From Mycolicibacterium rufum (GTDB taxonomy: Bacteria; Actinomycetota; Actinomycetes; Mycobacteriales; Mycobacteriaceae), in the NCBI RefSeq assembly GCF_022374875.2, contig NZ_CP092427.2, forward strand, positions 3,472,001 to 3,536,000: 64,000 nucleotides of DNA, given 5' to 3'. A program made the translations under genes and the position numbers. The notes under the pieces were generated by a model. The model was not told where the DNA came from. It did no database searches and saw only the letters and a list, made by a program, of their open reading frames with translations. Positions 46,482 to 57,232 of the stretch are shown one piece after another (within the stretch, counting starts at the first letter, position 1; each line of letters begins with the position of its first letter).

Positions 46482-47735
46482 CTAGGCGGAGGCGAGCTCG
46501 TAGGACGCCTCGCGGTGGAACGCCGCGTCGATGCCTTTCTCCTCGTCATCGGGCGAAATGCGAATGCCGACCGTCTTCTTCAGCGCGAAGGCGATGAGGC
46601 CGGCGATGACGAACGAGTAGGCCATGACTGCACCGGCCGCGGCGGCCTGCCGCCACAGCTGATCGAAACCGCCGCCGTAGAACAGGCCGTTGGTGGCGTT
46701 GGGCATCGTGTCGCTGGCCAGCAGGCCGATCAGCAGGGTGCCGATCACGCCGCCCACGAGGTGCACGCCCACGACGTCGAGCGAATCGTCATAGCCGAAG
46801 CGCTCTTTGAGCCCCACCGCGTACACGCACACCGCACCGGCGATGGCGCCGAGGATGATCGCCCCCACCGGCGTGACCGCGCCACAGGCCGGGGTGATCG
46901 CGACCAGGCCGGTGATCGCGCCCGAGGCCGCACCGACACCGGTCACGTGACCGTCTTTGATCTTCTCCACCGCGATCCAGGCCAGCGTGGCCGCGCAGGT
47001 GGCGACGAACGTGGTGACCATGACGATCGCGGCCGAATTGCCCGCGGCCAGAGCCGAACCGCCGTTGAACGCATACCAGCCGGCCCACAGCAGGCCCGCC
47101 CCGAGCAGCGTCAGCGGAACGTTGTGCGGCTTGCGCAACGTGCCCCAGCTCGCCGACTTGCCGAGCACGATCGCCACCGCCAGCGCCGCCGCGCCGGCGT
47201 TGATGTGCACCGCGGTGCCGCCGGCGAAGTCGATGGCCTTGAGCTTGTTGGCGATCCAGCCGCCGGTCGAGTTCTCGGTGACCACGCCGTCGAAGGCGAA
47301 CACCCAGTGGGCGACCGGGAAGTACACCAGCACGGCCCACAGCGTTGCAAAGCCCATCCATGCGCCGAACTTCATCCGGTCGGCGACCGCGCCGGAGATC
47401 AGCGCCACCGTGATGGCCGCGAACAGCGCCTGGAACAACGAGAACAGACTGATCGGCAGCCCGTCGATGGTCGTCATCGGCTCGGTCAGGTTCTTCATGC
47501 CGGCGAACTCGGTGAAGCTGCCGACGAACCCGCCGTAGGAGGTGCCGAAGGTCATCGAGAACCCGAACAACACCCACAGCACGCCGACGATCGCCACGGC
47601 GCCGAACGTCATCATCATCATGTTGGTCGAGCTCTTGACGGACACCATGCCGCCGTAGAACAACGCGAGGCCGGGGATCATCAGCGTGAGGCCGATGATG
47701 CAACACAGCATGAACGCGGTCGTCCCTGTATCCAT
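46482..47735 (-). CDS. amt: Ammonium transporter
   Basis: 417 residues, eleven membrane helices of the Amt/Mep/Rh family: FMLCCIIGLTLMIPGLALFYGGMVSVKSSTNMMMM, the signature DFAGGTAVHINAGAAALAVAIVLG with a pore His, GAITGLVAITPACGAV, and DVVGVHLVGGVIGTLLIGL with the second pore His. Start at ATG 47733-47735, GGAG 8 bases upstream. It imports ammonium, possibly also methylammonium, under nitrogen limitation. A GlnR-like box is about 85-100 bases upstream; no glnK or glnD follows. Confidence 0.95.
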   Translation of the reverse strand: MDTGTTAFMLCCIIGLTLMIPGLALFYGGMVSVKSSTNMMMMTFGAVAIVGVLWVLFGFSMTFGTSYGGFVGSFTEFAGMKNLTEPMTTIDGLPISLFSLFQALFAAITVALISGAVADRMKFGAWMGFATLWAVLVYFPVAHWVFAFDGVVTENSTGGWIANKLKAIDFAGGTAVHINAGAAALAVAIVLGKSASWGTLRKPHNVPLTLLGAGLLWAGWYAFNGGSALAAGNSAAIVMVTTFVATCAATLAWIAVEKIKDGHVTGVGAASGAITGLVAITPACGAVTPVGAIILGAIAGAVCVYAVGLKERFGYDDSLDVVGVHLVGGVIGTLLIGLLASDTMPNATNGLFYGGGFDQLWRQAAAAGAVMAYSFVIAGLIAFALKKTVGIRISPDDEEKGIDAAFHREASYELASA

Positions 47736-47819
47736 AGATTCTCCTGCGGTGGGCGGCTCCGCTGCGGAGCCGTTCACCGACAGTTACCGACGTCTCTGTT
47801 ACGAAGACTGTTTCGGCAG

Positions 47820-47835
47820 GTTTCGTGTGCGTAAC
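47820..47835 (-). promoter_or_regulatory. GlnR-like binding site upstream of amt
   Basis: GTTAC-gcacac-GAAAC on the minus strand is an exact match to the GTnAC-n6-GaAAC half-site unit known for actinobacterial GlnR. A second degenerate unit is suggested nearer the gene (GTAAC at about 47799-47803) but its spacing is off by one. GlnR is the global nitrogen regulator and controls amt genes in M. smegmatis. Confidence 0.6.
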
Positions 47836-47839
47836 GAGA

Positions 47840-48460
47840 TCAGTCGCCCAACCGGGCGGCGAGAACCGCCTTTCCCGGTCCGGCGAGCTCGCCGAGCGCG
47901 ACGCCGCGGCCGGCCATCGCCATCATCAAAGCTTCGCCGGGTCCGGTGATCTCGGCGCCGCGCCCGATCGCCCAGTCGATGTCGACGGCACGCAGGCGGA
48001 GTCCCCTGATCCGTTGCGGCACCCCGAGTCGAGGGTTGCCGCGCAGCAGCTGCAACACCTTGCCCAGCCGCTCGGCGGGAATTCGGCGCGGTTGCCCGAG
48101 CGCGCGCCGAATGTCCTGATGATGAATGGTGCCGTCGACGAGCGCGATCATCCCGCCGAATGCGGCGGTCAGCCCGCTCGGCTGCAGGTGGCCGCGCAGG
48201 AAGCTCACGAGCTGATCGGAGGTGAGGTCCGCCAGGTCGTCGACGCCGACCTGGTTCGCGTGGATCACGCGTCCTTTCGCGAATCGCCGGAGTAACGCCT
48301 TCGTTCCGAGGTCCTCGTAACTGATGACATGGGCGACAACGTCTTTGACGGTCCATTCGGCGCACAGGCTGGGAGTGTCCCACTGCTGCGGACTCAGCGT
48401 GGCGAGGAAGTCGGCGAGGTCCGCGCGCTCAGCGCGGGCCAGTTCCATCACGGTGCTCAT
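47840..48460 (-). CDS. Maleylpyruvate-isomerase-like DinB/MDMPI-fold protein
   Basis: 206 residues. N-terminal four-helix MDMPI domain with RADLADFLATLSPQQWDTPSLCAEWTVKDVVAHVISYE, the family pattern W-x-x-S-x-C-x-x-W-x-V-x-x-x-x-x-H. Related proteins use mycothiol and a bound metal. The C-terminal part is less conserved. Start ATG overlaps the stop of the SRPBCC gene; third gene of an ArsR-led operon. Function probably detoxification, not certain. Confidence 0.8.
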   Translation of the reverse strand: MSTVMELARAERADLADFLATLSPQQWDTPSLCAEWTVKDVVAHVISYEDLGTKALLRRFAKGRVIHANQVGVDDLADLTSDQLVSFLRGHLQPSGLTAAFGGMIALVDGTIHHQDIRRALGQPRRIPAERLGKVLQLLRGNPRLGVPQRIRGLRLRAVDIDWAIGRGAEITGPGEALMMAMAGRGVALGELAGPGKAVLAARLGD

Positions 48461-48921
48461 CGGTCCACCAGCTCCCGATAGCGCGCCAGGTACAACGGCC
48501 ACCCGGCATCACCGCCCACTCCGTCGGCCACAGACCGCCAGCCGTCGCCGTGGCGGTCCAGGTGCCGGTGTTCGAGCTCGACCCGGGTCCGGTCGGCGGC
48601 CTCGGCGATGAAGCGCACCTCGACCTCGCTGGTCTTCGACTCGTCCGCCTCGACCTGCCAGGTGGGCCCGATGTCCCAGCTGAACACCACGCGGGTCGGC
48701 GGCTCGAACGCCAGCACCCGCGCCCATGCGCAGCGGCTGCCATCGGACCCGATGTCGTAGATGCGGCCACCGACTCGCGGCTCGAACACCGTGGCGGTGA
48801 TCGGGACGGAAAGCAGATTGTGGTCGCGGGGCTTGAAATCTCCGAACTTTTCCGTGAAGACCCTGAAGGCGTGTTCGACGGGCGCGTTGACCACGATTCG
48901 ACGACGGATGGGCTCGGTCAT
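48457..48921 (-). CDS. SRPBCC/AHSA1-family protein
   Basis: 154 residues, AHSA1-like START fold: RRRIVVNAPVEHAFRVFTEKFGDF at the start, FEPRVGGRIYDIGSDGSRCAWARVLAFEPPTRVVFSWDI, TRVELEHRHLDRHGDGW. AHSA1-like genes are very often coupled to ArsR regulators, as here: its start overlaps the arsR stop by 4 bases and its own stop overlaps the next start. Confidence 0.88.
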   Translation of the reverse strand: MTEPIRRRIVVNAPVEHAFRVFTEKFGDFKPRDHNLLSVPITATVFEPRVGGRIYDIGSDGSRCAWARVLAFEPPTRVVFSWDIGPTWQVEADESKTSEVEVRFIAEAADRTRVELEHRHLDRHGDGWRSVADGVGGDAGWPLYLARYRELVDR

Positions 48922-49241
48922 GCGTCCTCCTCGGCGGATTGTTCGACGACGCGCTTGAAGCCGGCCAGGGCCCCGGTCCAGAACCGATCGAGGTCGTCGC
49001 GCAACGCCTGGATGCCGGCGGGTTCCAGCTGATAGACCCGCCGGGTGCCATCGGGCCGGTCGGAGACGAGCCCCGCCGCCTTGAGCACCTTGAGATGCTG
49101 CGACACCGCAGGCCGGCTGACGGGTAGTTCCCGCGCCAGCTCACCCACCGCAGAGGGCGCGACGGCCAGGCGTTCGACGATCGCCCGCCGGGTTCGGTCG
49201 GCGATGGCGTGCCAGGGATCGGCCTCTAAGTAAGTGGTCAC
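48918..49241 (-). CDS. ArsR-family transcriptional repressor
   Basis: 107 residues, winged helix: DPWHAIADRTRRAIVERLAVAPSAVGELARELPVSRPAVSQHLKVLKAAGLVSDRPDGTRRVYQLEPAG. No Cys, so it is not a classical metal sensor; it belongs to the group linked with AHSA1-like proteins. GTG start at 49239-49241, 8 bases downstream of a -10 box inside a palindrome, so leaderless and probably self-regulated. First gene of a three-gene overlapping operon. Confidence 0.9.
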   Translation of the reverse strand: MTTYLEADPWHAIADRTRRAIVERLAVAPSAVGELARELPVSRPAVSQHLKVLKAAGLVSDRPDGTRRVYQLEPAGIQALRDDLDRFWTGALAGFKRVVEQSAEEDA

Positions 49242-49246
49242 TAACC

Positions 49247-49262
49247 GTTAGCGTACGCTTAC
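49247..49262 (-). promoter_or_regulatory. Palindromic operator and -10 box of the arsR operon
   Basis: GTTAGCGTACGCTTAC is a palindrome but for one position pair. On the minus strand it contains TACGCT, which fits a -10 box and ends 8 bases before the GTG. It overlaps the last codons of the nitroreductase gene (stop at 49259-49261). Confidence 0.55.
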
Positions 49263-49858
49263 GGATGCCTCGCGTTCAAGACGATCTCGCTCAACGGCAA
49301 TCGCTCGCGCGGCAGCCGGTCGCGCTCGGCGATCTCCGGATCGACCTCGGCGTAATCGCCGAGCCGGCCGACCGCGATCACCACCAGCGGGCGCAGCGTC
49401 GTGGGCAGATCGAACGCCTCGGCGGCCCGCTCGGGGGAGAAGCCCGCCATCGGATGGGTGACCAGACCGCGCGAGACCGCTTCGATGCCGAGCAGGGCCA
49501 TCGCCGCCCCCGCGTCGACGCCGGAGTAGAGCGCGGTCTTCTCGTCGTCGCCCTCGTCCGCGCAGAGCAGGATCAGCGCGCCCGCGGCCCGGGCGTAGCT
49601 GTTTCCGCGGCGCAGCACGTCGGCCAACGCGGCGAAGGTGTCGTCGCCCCGGCGGCCCACCACGAACCGGACCGGCTGACGTCGTCCCCAGGTGGGCGCC
49701 CAGCGTGCCGCCTCGAGCAGCGCGGTCAGGTCGTCGTCGGCCACCTCGGCCACGGGGTCGAACGCGCGCGGACTCCAGCGTGCGGCGAGGGGTGGATGGA
49801 TCGGGACCGACGTCTCGGCCAACCGATCGGTCGGGACGCGATCCTGGGGCTGGGCCAC
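49259..49858 (-). CDS. Nitroreductase-family protein
   Basis: About 199 residues from a GTG at 49856-49858. FMN-binding nitroreductase fold: [42 protein letters not shown] at the start, [31 protein letters not shown], and a C-terminal [14 protein letters not shown]. Likely an NAD(P)H-dependent reductase of quinones or nitro compounds. A longer upstream reading frame crosses the ask promoter and is rejected. Same direction as the arsR operon, 17 bases before it. Confidence 0.85.
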   Translation of the reverse strand: MAQPQDRVPTDRLAETSVPIHPPLAARWSPRAFDPVAEVADDDLTALLEAARWAPTWGRRQPVRFVVGRRGDDTFAALADVLRRGNSYARAAGALILLCADEGDDEKTALYSGVDAGAAMALLGIEAVSRGLVTHPMAGFSPERAAEAFDLPTTLRPLVVIAVGRLGDYAEVDPEIAERDRLPRERLPLSEIVLNARHP

Positions 49859-49943
49859 CCCGCCGACGCTACCGGCGGGAAAAACCAGGTGCGCGCAGCC
49901 CTTATCCTTATTCGGGATCTCCCCCGTTCGAAAGGTTCCTGCA

Positions 49944-52258
<2,315 letters not shown>

Positions 52259-52265
52259 TCCGCTC

Positions 52266-53366
52266 TTGCGTCGACACCGCATTCCGGCAGGTCTGTTCTC
52301 GGCCCTTCTGTGCTGTAATGCCATCTCGACCGCGCACGCGACTCCGATCGAGTTGCCGCCACTGCAACCCGGACAGGTGATCCGCGTCGGGCCGGTGGCC
52401 GGAACGGGTACGCCCACTGTCGATTACGGCATCGGCGCGACGGACCTGTGCGAGTTCATGGAGTTCCCGAGCGGCATCCTGCAGGTGTGTGGTGACAGTT
52501 TTGCGGGCCAGGGCGTGGGATTCGGCGGTTGGTACTCGCCGATCGCGCTGCACGTGGTCGACGGATCACTCGACGACCCGGAAGGGGTGCGCTACGACGG
52601 GGTGACCGGGGTGGACACCCCACTGCTCGCCGACCCGGCGCCACCGGGCACCTCGCAGCTGCCGGCCGGCATCGTCGAGATCAACCGGGAGAACTATCTG
52701 CTGGTCACCACGACCAAGGATCTGCGACCGCAGACTTCACGCCTGGTGAAAGCCGAAGCCGGAAAAGGGAATTGGGCGACCGTGCCCGGGTCGCGGCGCG
52801 ACGCCGCCTACGCCGGCGGCGGTCAGTCGCAGATCAGCGGCTACTACGACCCGATCCCGACGCCCGAGTCGCCGCGAGGCTGGGTGTACATCGTCGCCAA
52901 CAACTTCGACCGCACCGGGCCGGTCCACCTCTACCGCGCGACGCCGCAGACCTTTGTCGACCGGTCCACCTGGCAGGGCTGGACGCCGAGCGGGTGGGGC
53001 GGCGTGCCCGCACCGCTGTGGAACGACCGGGTGGGCGAGATGAGCGTGCGCCAGATCGACGGCCGCACGGTGCTGTCCTACTTCAACGCCACCACCGGCA
53101 ACATGGAGATCCGCGTCGCCGACAACCCGACCGGACTGGGCACCGCACCCGTGACGACGGTCGTCGTCGCGGCGCCCTGGCCCGACCGCGCCGAGGATCT
53201 GCCACCGCCGCAGGACAACCGGCTCGCGCAGCCCTACGGGGGCTACCTCGCGCCAGGTTCCACTGCAGACGCGGTGCGCGTGTTCGTGAGCCAATGGAAC
53301 ACCACACCCCGCGGCGGCAACCCGTACCGGGTGATCCAGTTCGCGGTGAACCCGTTGAAGCCGTGA
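52266..53366 (+). CDS. Secreted DUF4185-type protein (Rv3707c type)
   Basis: About 366 residues from a TTG at 52266, 7 bases after the asd stop; a frame open from 52206 would overlap asd. N-terminal signal IPAGLFSALLCCNAISTAHA. The mature part looks like a five-bladed propeller of the DUF4185 group: TVDYGIGATDLCEFMEFPSG, FAGQGVGFGGWYSPIAL, WVYIVANNFDRTGPVHLYRA, GEMSVRQIDGRTVLSYFNATTGNMEIRVAD. Possibly a glycan-active or carbohydrate-binding exported protein; no proof. Same place as Rv3707c after ask-asd. Confidence 0.78.
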   Translation: MRRHRIPAGLFSALLCCNAISTAHATPIELPPLQPGQVIRVGPVAGTGTPTVDYGIGATDLCEFMEFPSGILQVCGDSFAGQGVGFGGWYSPIALHVVDGSLDDPEGVRYDGVTGVDTPLLADPAPPGTSQLPAGIVEINRENYLLVTTTKDLRPQTSRLVKAEAGKGNWATVPGSRRDAAYAGGGQSQISGYYDPIPTPESPRGWVYIVANNFDRTGPVHLYRATPQTFVDRSTWQGWTPSGWGGVPAPLWNDRVGEMSVRQIDGRTVLSYFNATTGNMEIRVADNPTGLGTAPVTTVVVAAPWPDRAEDLPPPQDNRLAQPYGGYLAPGSTADAVRVFVSQWNTTPRGGNPYRVIQFAVNPLKP

Positions 53367-53408
53367 ACGTCACAAGCCGGGCTAGCAACCTCTCGGCGGG
53401 TCGTTCTG

Positions 53409-53873
53409 CTAGGGCACGCCGAGAGCAGGAATGGCCTCATCGGGCCGTGCGTCGCGGTAGCTCGGGCACGTCGTTTCCACGCTGAAGATGTGCCCCGTCG
53501 TCTCTCCCTCATCGGGCGGCATGCGCCCGCGCGCGGTGAAGGTGTCGTCGACCTTGGTGCCGACCACCTCCGCAGGATCGGCGACGAACCCACGAAGATC
53601 CTCGTACCGCAGGCCGACTCTGAGAACCGAGATGCGGCCATGCTGGCCGACGTGCATCCGAACCATGCGTCGCCGTCCGTCGGCGACCAGGATCACGACG
53701 CTCCCGTCCGGCTGTCTGGCACAGGAGACGTTGCTCGTGGTGATGCTGTGGCGCTCGCCGTCGAATTCGATCGACGTCACGACCTCAGGTCCGCTCCCGC
53801 AGGCGGTGACGACACCGAGGATCAGCATGGCCGGCGCGTACCGGCGTTGCTTCTCGGGGCGTCCCGCCATCAC
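53409..53873 (-). CDS. Lipoprotein of the LpqH (19-kDa antigen) family
   Basis: 154 residues. Signal peptide with lipobox GVVTAC (Cys about 25). The mature region SIEFDGERHSITTSNVSCARQPDGSVVIL...TFTARGRMPPDEGETTGHIFSVETTC matches the LpqH-like layout: an SxVxC motif after a short beta strand and a terminal VETTC Cys, making a probable disulfide. Convergent with the DUF4185 gene. Start is a GTG; surface lipoprotein of unknown function. Confidence 0.75.
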   Translation of the reverse strand: MMAGRPEKQRRYAPAMLILGVVTACGSGPEVVTSIEFDGERHSITTSNVSCARQPDGSVVILVADGRRRMVRMHVGQHGRISVLRVGLRYEDLRGFVADPAEVVGTKVDDTFTARGRMPPDEGETTGHIFSVETTCPSYRDARPDEAIPALGVP

Positions 53874-53963
53874 CGCTCAACCCTCCCGGGCCAGTGCAGC
53901 AGAGGTGTCCTCTTGTGTCCGGCGAATGCCGGAGGTCGGTGCGCTCGTGGTGAACGGCAAGCC

Positions 53964-54182
53964 TCACGCGGACTTGCCGGTCGATGTGTGTTTCCGTGGG
54001 GTCGGCGCCGTCGGTTCGACAATCTGCGTTCCGACGGGCATGTGCCCGAACTCCTGGCAGTGCTCCACGACGTCCAGAACTGCCCGGCCGCGCAAGAGAC
54101 GTCGTCGTCCCGTCCACCCACACTGGCACCGAGCCTGATTTGTGCACCAGGACGTCAGGACGTACGCGTTGCGATCACCCAT
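53964..54182 (-). CDS. Small Cys/Trp motif protein (unknown)
   Basis: About 72 residues from the ATG at 54180-54182, which has AAGGGG about 7 bases upstream; a GTG at 54230 gives 88 residues. The centre SWCTNQARCQCGWTGRRRLLRGRAVLDVVEHCQEFGHMP has C-x5-C-x-C-x-W and a later Cys and His, a pattern seen in small mycobacterial proteins that may bind zinc. No signal or membrane segment. Function unknown. Confidence 0.55.
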   Translation of the reverse strand: MGDRNAYVLTSWCTNQARCQCGWTGRRRLLRGRAVLDVVEHCQEFGHMPVGTQIVEPTAPTPRKHTSTGKSA

Positions 54183-54365
54183 AGGCCATCCCCTTTTGTG
54201 GACCATAAACCCAATTTCAAGATCGCTCACGCATTTGCTGAAATCGGTCAGGTGGTACCAGCGTCGGCGCGGACGCGGCGGGATGGCGTCTGCGATCTGG
54301 CCGCACGCTCATAGCCAATTCACAGCCGACGCCTAACCCGCATAGAGATGTGCGGGGGGAGGATC

Positions 54366-54812
54366 ATGGCCATGAGCGAACCGACCCCGCCGCCGCGCGA
54401 CCAGACCGAACCCGCGACCGGTCCGGTGATCACCCCTCCGACCTACCAGGAGACGCCGCCGCCGGTGCCGCCGCAGCCCGTGTACGTCGAACACCGGGAG
54501 TCCAGTCGGCTCAACAAGGCTGCCGCATGGGTCGGCATCGTCGCCGGATCGCTGTTCATCGTCGTCGTCATCTTCGGCGCCGGATTCTTCACGGGGAAGG
54601 CCGTCAGCAACAACCACCGCGGCGACTACGACCGCGGACACGAAATGATGATGCGCCCCGGCCCGGCGATGTTCCCGATGGGTCCGCCCGGGGGTATGCA
54701 GCGCGGCCCGACCTTCTCCGGGCCGTTCGGTCCCGGTCAGATCATCGAGATTCCGCGTCCGCCCGGTACTGCGCCGACCGGCCCTGGCACTCCCGCGCCG
54801 TCGCGGCCGTAG
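54366..54812 (+). CDS. Proline-rich single-pass membrane protein (Rv3706c type)
   Basis: 148 residues. Cytoplasmic Pro/Thr-rich N-terminus (about 1-47), one membrane helix (AAAWVGIVAGSLFIVVVIFGAGFFTG, about 52-77), then a His/Met/Pro/Gly-rich outer part (MMMRPGPAMFPMGPPGGMQRGP) that could bind metal. Start ATG 54366 after GGGGGGAGGATC; ATG 54372 is also possible. Function unknown; position fits Rv3706c/Rv3705A-type proteins. Confidence 0.72.
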   Translation: MAMSEPTPPPRDQTEPATGPVITPPTYQETPPPVPPQPVYVEHRESSRLNKAAAWVGIVAGSLFIVVVIFGAGFFTGKAVSNNHRGDYDRGHEMMMRPGPAMFPMGPPGGMQRGPTFSGPFGPGQIIEIPRPPGTAPTGPGTPAPSRP

Positions 54813-54896
54813 CAGCGGATGGTTTGAGCGCGTTTCGGGTATGCGCCCCGTGTTCGGCGGCGCAGCCCGACAGCCGCCCAGCCACGAGGAGAAGAG

Positions 54897-56345
54897 ATGT
54901 CTGACAAGTACGCGACGACCGACGCCGGGGCGCCCGCCCCCAGCCTCGAGCACTCGCTGACCGTCGGCCCGGACGGCCCCATCCTGCTGCAGGACCACTA
55001 CCTGCTCGAGCAGATGGCCAACTTCAACCGGGAGCGCATCCCCGAGCGGCAGCCGCACGCCAAGGGCGGCGGCGCGTTCGGTCACTTCGAGGTCACCCAC
55101 GACGTCAGCGCCTTCACCAAGGCGGCTTTCCTGCAGCCCGGCGCGCAGACCGAGATGGTCGCCCGGTTCTCCACGGTCGCCGGTGAGCGGGGCAGCCCAG
55201 ACACCTGGCGGGACCCCCGCGGCTTCGCGCTGAAGTTCTACACGTCGGAGGGCAACTTCGACATGGTCGGCAACAACACCCCGGTGTTCTTCCTGCGTGA
55301 CCCGATGAAATTCCAGAACTTCATCCGCAGCCAGAAGCGGATGCAGGCCAACAATCTGCGCGACCACCACATGCAGTGGGACTTCTGGACGCTGTCACCG
55401 GAATCGGCGCATCAGGTCACGTGGCTGATGGGGGACCGCGGCATCCCCAAGACGTGGCGGCACATGAACGGCTACTCCAGCCACACCTACAGCTGGATCA
55501 ACGCCGACGACGAACTGTTCTGGGTGAAGTACCACTTCAAGACCGACCAGGGCATCGAGTTCCTGACCCAGGAGGACGGCGACCGGCTGGCCGGCGAGGA
55601 CGGCGACTACCACCAGCGCGACCTGTTCACCGCGATCGAGGACGGCAACTTCCCGTCCTGGACGCTGCACGTGCAGATCATGCCGTTCGAGGACGCCAAG
55701 ACCTACCGCTTCAATCCGTTCGACCTGACCAAGGTGTGGCCGCACAGCGACTACCCGCTGCACCAGGTCGGCACGATGACGTTGAACCGCAACGTCGTCG
55801 ACTACCACGCGCAGATGGAGCAGGCCGCCTTCGAGCCGAACAACCTGGTGCCGGGCACCGGGCTGTCTCCGGACAAGATGTTGCTCGCGCGCGGCTTCTC
55901 CTACGCCGACGCGCACCGGCACCGGCTCGGCGTGAACTACAAGCAGATTCCGGTCAACGAGCCGAAGGTCGAGGTCCGCGCCTACTCCAAGGACGGGCCG
56001 ATGCGCATCCGCAACGTCACCGACCCGGTCTACGCGCCCAACTCGATGGGCGGCCCCGAGGCCGATCCCCGGCGGGCGTCGGAGGTGCACTGGGCGTCCG
56101 ACGGCGACATGGTGCGGGCGGCGTCCGCGCTGCGCGCCGAGGACGACGACTGGGGTCAGGCCGGCACGCTGGTGCGCGAGGTGCTCGACGACGAAGCGCG
56201 CGACCGCCTGGTGAGCAACATCGTCGGGCACGTCTCCGACGGCGTGCGCGAACCGGTGCTGTCGCGGGTGTTCGAGTACTGGCGCAACGTCGATCCCGAC
56301 CTCGGCAAGAAGGTCGAGGAGGGCGTGCGCAGCGCCGGATCCTGA
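54897..56345 (+). CDS. Monofunctional heme catalase
   Basis: 482 residues, small-subunit (clade 3-like) catalase. Distal His in [18 protein letters not shown], Asn in [17 protein letters not shown], and the proximal Tyr region [26 protein letters not shown]. The residues before the catalytic His are QP instead of the usual VV. Strong AGGAGAAG before the ATG. M. tuberculosis has only the catalase-peroxidase KatG, so this is an extra H2O2 defence, next to the ergothioneine operon. A 16-bp hairpin follows the stop. Confidence 0.94.
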   Translation: MSDKYATTDAGAPAPSLEHSLTVGPDGPILLQDHYLLEQMANFNRERIPERQPHAKGGGAFGHFEVTHDVSAFTKAAFLQPGAQTEMVARFSTVAGERGSPDTWRDPRGFALKFYTSEGNFDMVGNNTPVFFLRDPMKFQNFIRSQKRMQANNLRDHHMQWDFWTLSPESAHQVTWLMGDRGIPKTWRHMNGYSSHTYSWINADDELFWVKYHFKTDQGIEFLTQEDGDRLAGEDGDYHQRDLFTAIEDGNFPSWTLHVQIMPFEDAKTYRFNPFDLTKVWPHSDYPLHQVGTMTLNRNVVDYHAQMEQAAFEPNNLVPGTGLSPDKMLLARGFSYADAHRHRLGVNYKQIPVNEPKVEVRAYSKDGPMRIRNVTDPVYAPNSMGGPEADPRRASEVHWASDGDMVRAASALRAEDDDWGQAGTLVREVLDDEARDRLVSNIVGHVSDGVREPVLSRVFEYWRNVDPDLGKKVEEGVRSAGS

Positions 56346-56356
56346 GTCACGCGAAG

Positions 56357-56403
56357 GCACGGTTTCTGACGGAACGGCCGAGACGACCCGTCAGAAACCG
56401 TGC
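56357..56403. terminator. Perfect 16-bp inverted repeat after the catalase gene
   Basis: GCACGGTTTCTGACGG (56357-56372) and CCGTCAGAAACCGTGC (56388-56403) with a 15-base loop, 12 bases after the catalase stop. Most likely the catalase terminator; sequence differs from the palindromic repeat at 24391 and 29559. Confidence 0.55.
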
Positions 56404-56449
56404 ATTCGGCGTGCTGGGTCAGCGTTCTTCGCGGAATGTGCCGGCTGGC

Positions 56450-57100
56450 ATGATCGGTGAGGTGAAAGCCGTCGCCCTCGGGTGTGTCGCCGCCGCAGGC
56501 CTGGCCCTGGCCGCTCCCGCGGCCGCCCGGCCCTCGGACCCCGGGGTGGTGAACTACGCCGTGCTGAACAAGGGCTCCGTCGGCAACATCGTCGGGGCAC
56601 GGCTGGGATTCGAGTCGACGTTCGCCGACCCGTTCCAGGCGTTCTCCGTCGACGTTCCGGTCTGCAACAACTGGGCCGATATCGGATTGCCCGAGGTGTA
56701 CCTCGACCCCGACCTCGCCGCGTTCAGCGGTGCCACCGCCCAGGAATCACCGACCGACGCGACGCACCTGGTCAAACAAGCCGTCGGGGTGTTCGCCACG
56801 CCCGAGGCGGCCGACCGCGCCTACCACCGCGTCGTCGACCGGACCGTCGGTTGCAGCGGGCAGACCACCGCGATGCACCTGAACGACTTCACCACGCAGG
56901 TGTGGACGTTCACCGGCGGTCCCGCCGGCGCCGCGGACGCCGACTGGGTCAAGCAGGAGGCCGGCACCGACCGGCGCTGTTTCGTCACCACCCGCCTGCG
57001 GGAGAACGTGCTGCTGCAGGCCAAGGTCTGCCAGTCCGGCAACGGCGGGCCCGCGGTCAACGTGCTGGCGGGGGCGATGCAGAACACGCTCGGGCAGTAA
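56450..57100 (+). CDS. Secreted PknH-like sensor domain protein (Rv3705c type)
   Basis: 216 residues. Signal peptide AVALGCVAAAGLALAAPAAA. The mature part fits the PknH_C-type extracellular domain found on mycobacterial kinases and lipoproteins: conserved W/Cys elements CNNWADIG, VGCSGQTTAMHLND, QVWTFTG, WVKQEAGTDRRCFVTTRLRENVLLQAKVCQSG, with about four Cys in two probable disulfides. No kinase domain or lipobox. Position before egtA equals Rv3705c. Confidence 0.8.
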   Translation: MIGEVKAVALGCVAAAGLALAAPAAARPSDPGVVNYAVLNKGSVGNIVGARLGFESTFADPFQAFSVDVPVCNNWADIGLPEVYLDPDLAAFSGATAQESPTDATHLVKQAVGVFATPEAADRAYHRVVDRTVGCSGQTTAMHLNDFTTQVWTFTGGPAGAADADWVKQEAGTDRRCFVTTRLRENVLLQAKVCQSGNGGPAVNVLAGAMQNTLGQ

Positions 57101-57232
57101 CGCCGCGACGCGGAGCGGACACGTCATCCATGTGTCACCCGCCGACGCGCAGAAATTGTCGGTGCGCTCTGGAAGATAAAAGGGAAGACTCGTGAGGCAG
57201 CGAGCGTCGACGACCGGAAGAGGACGGCTGAT

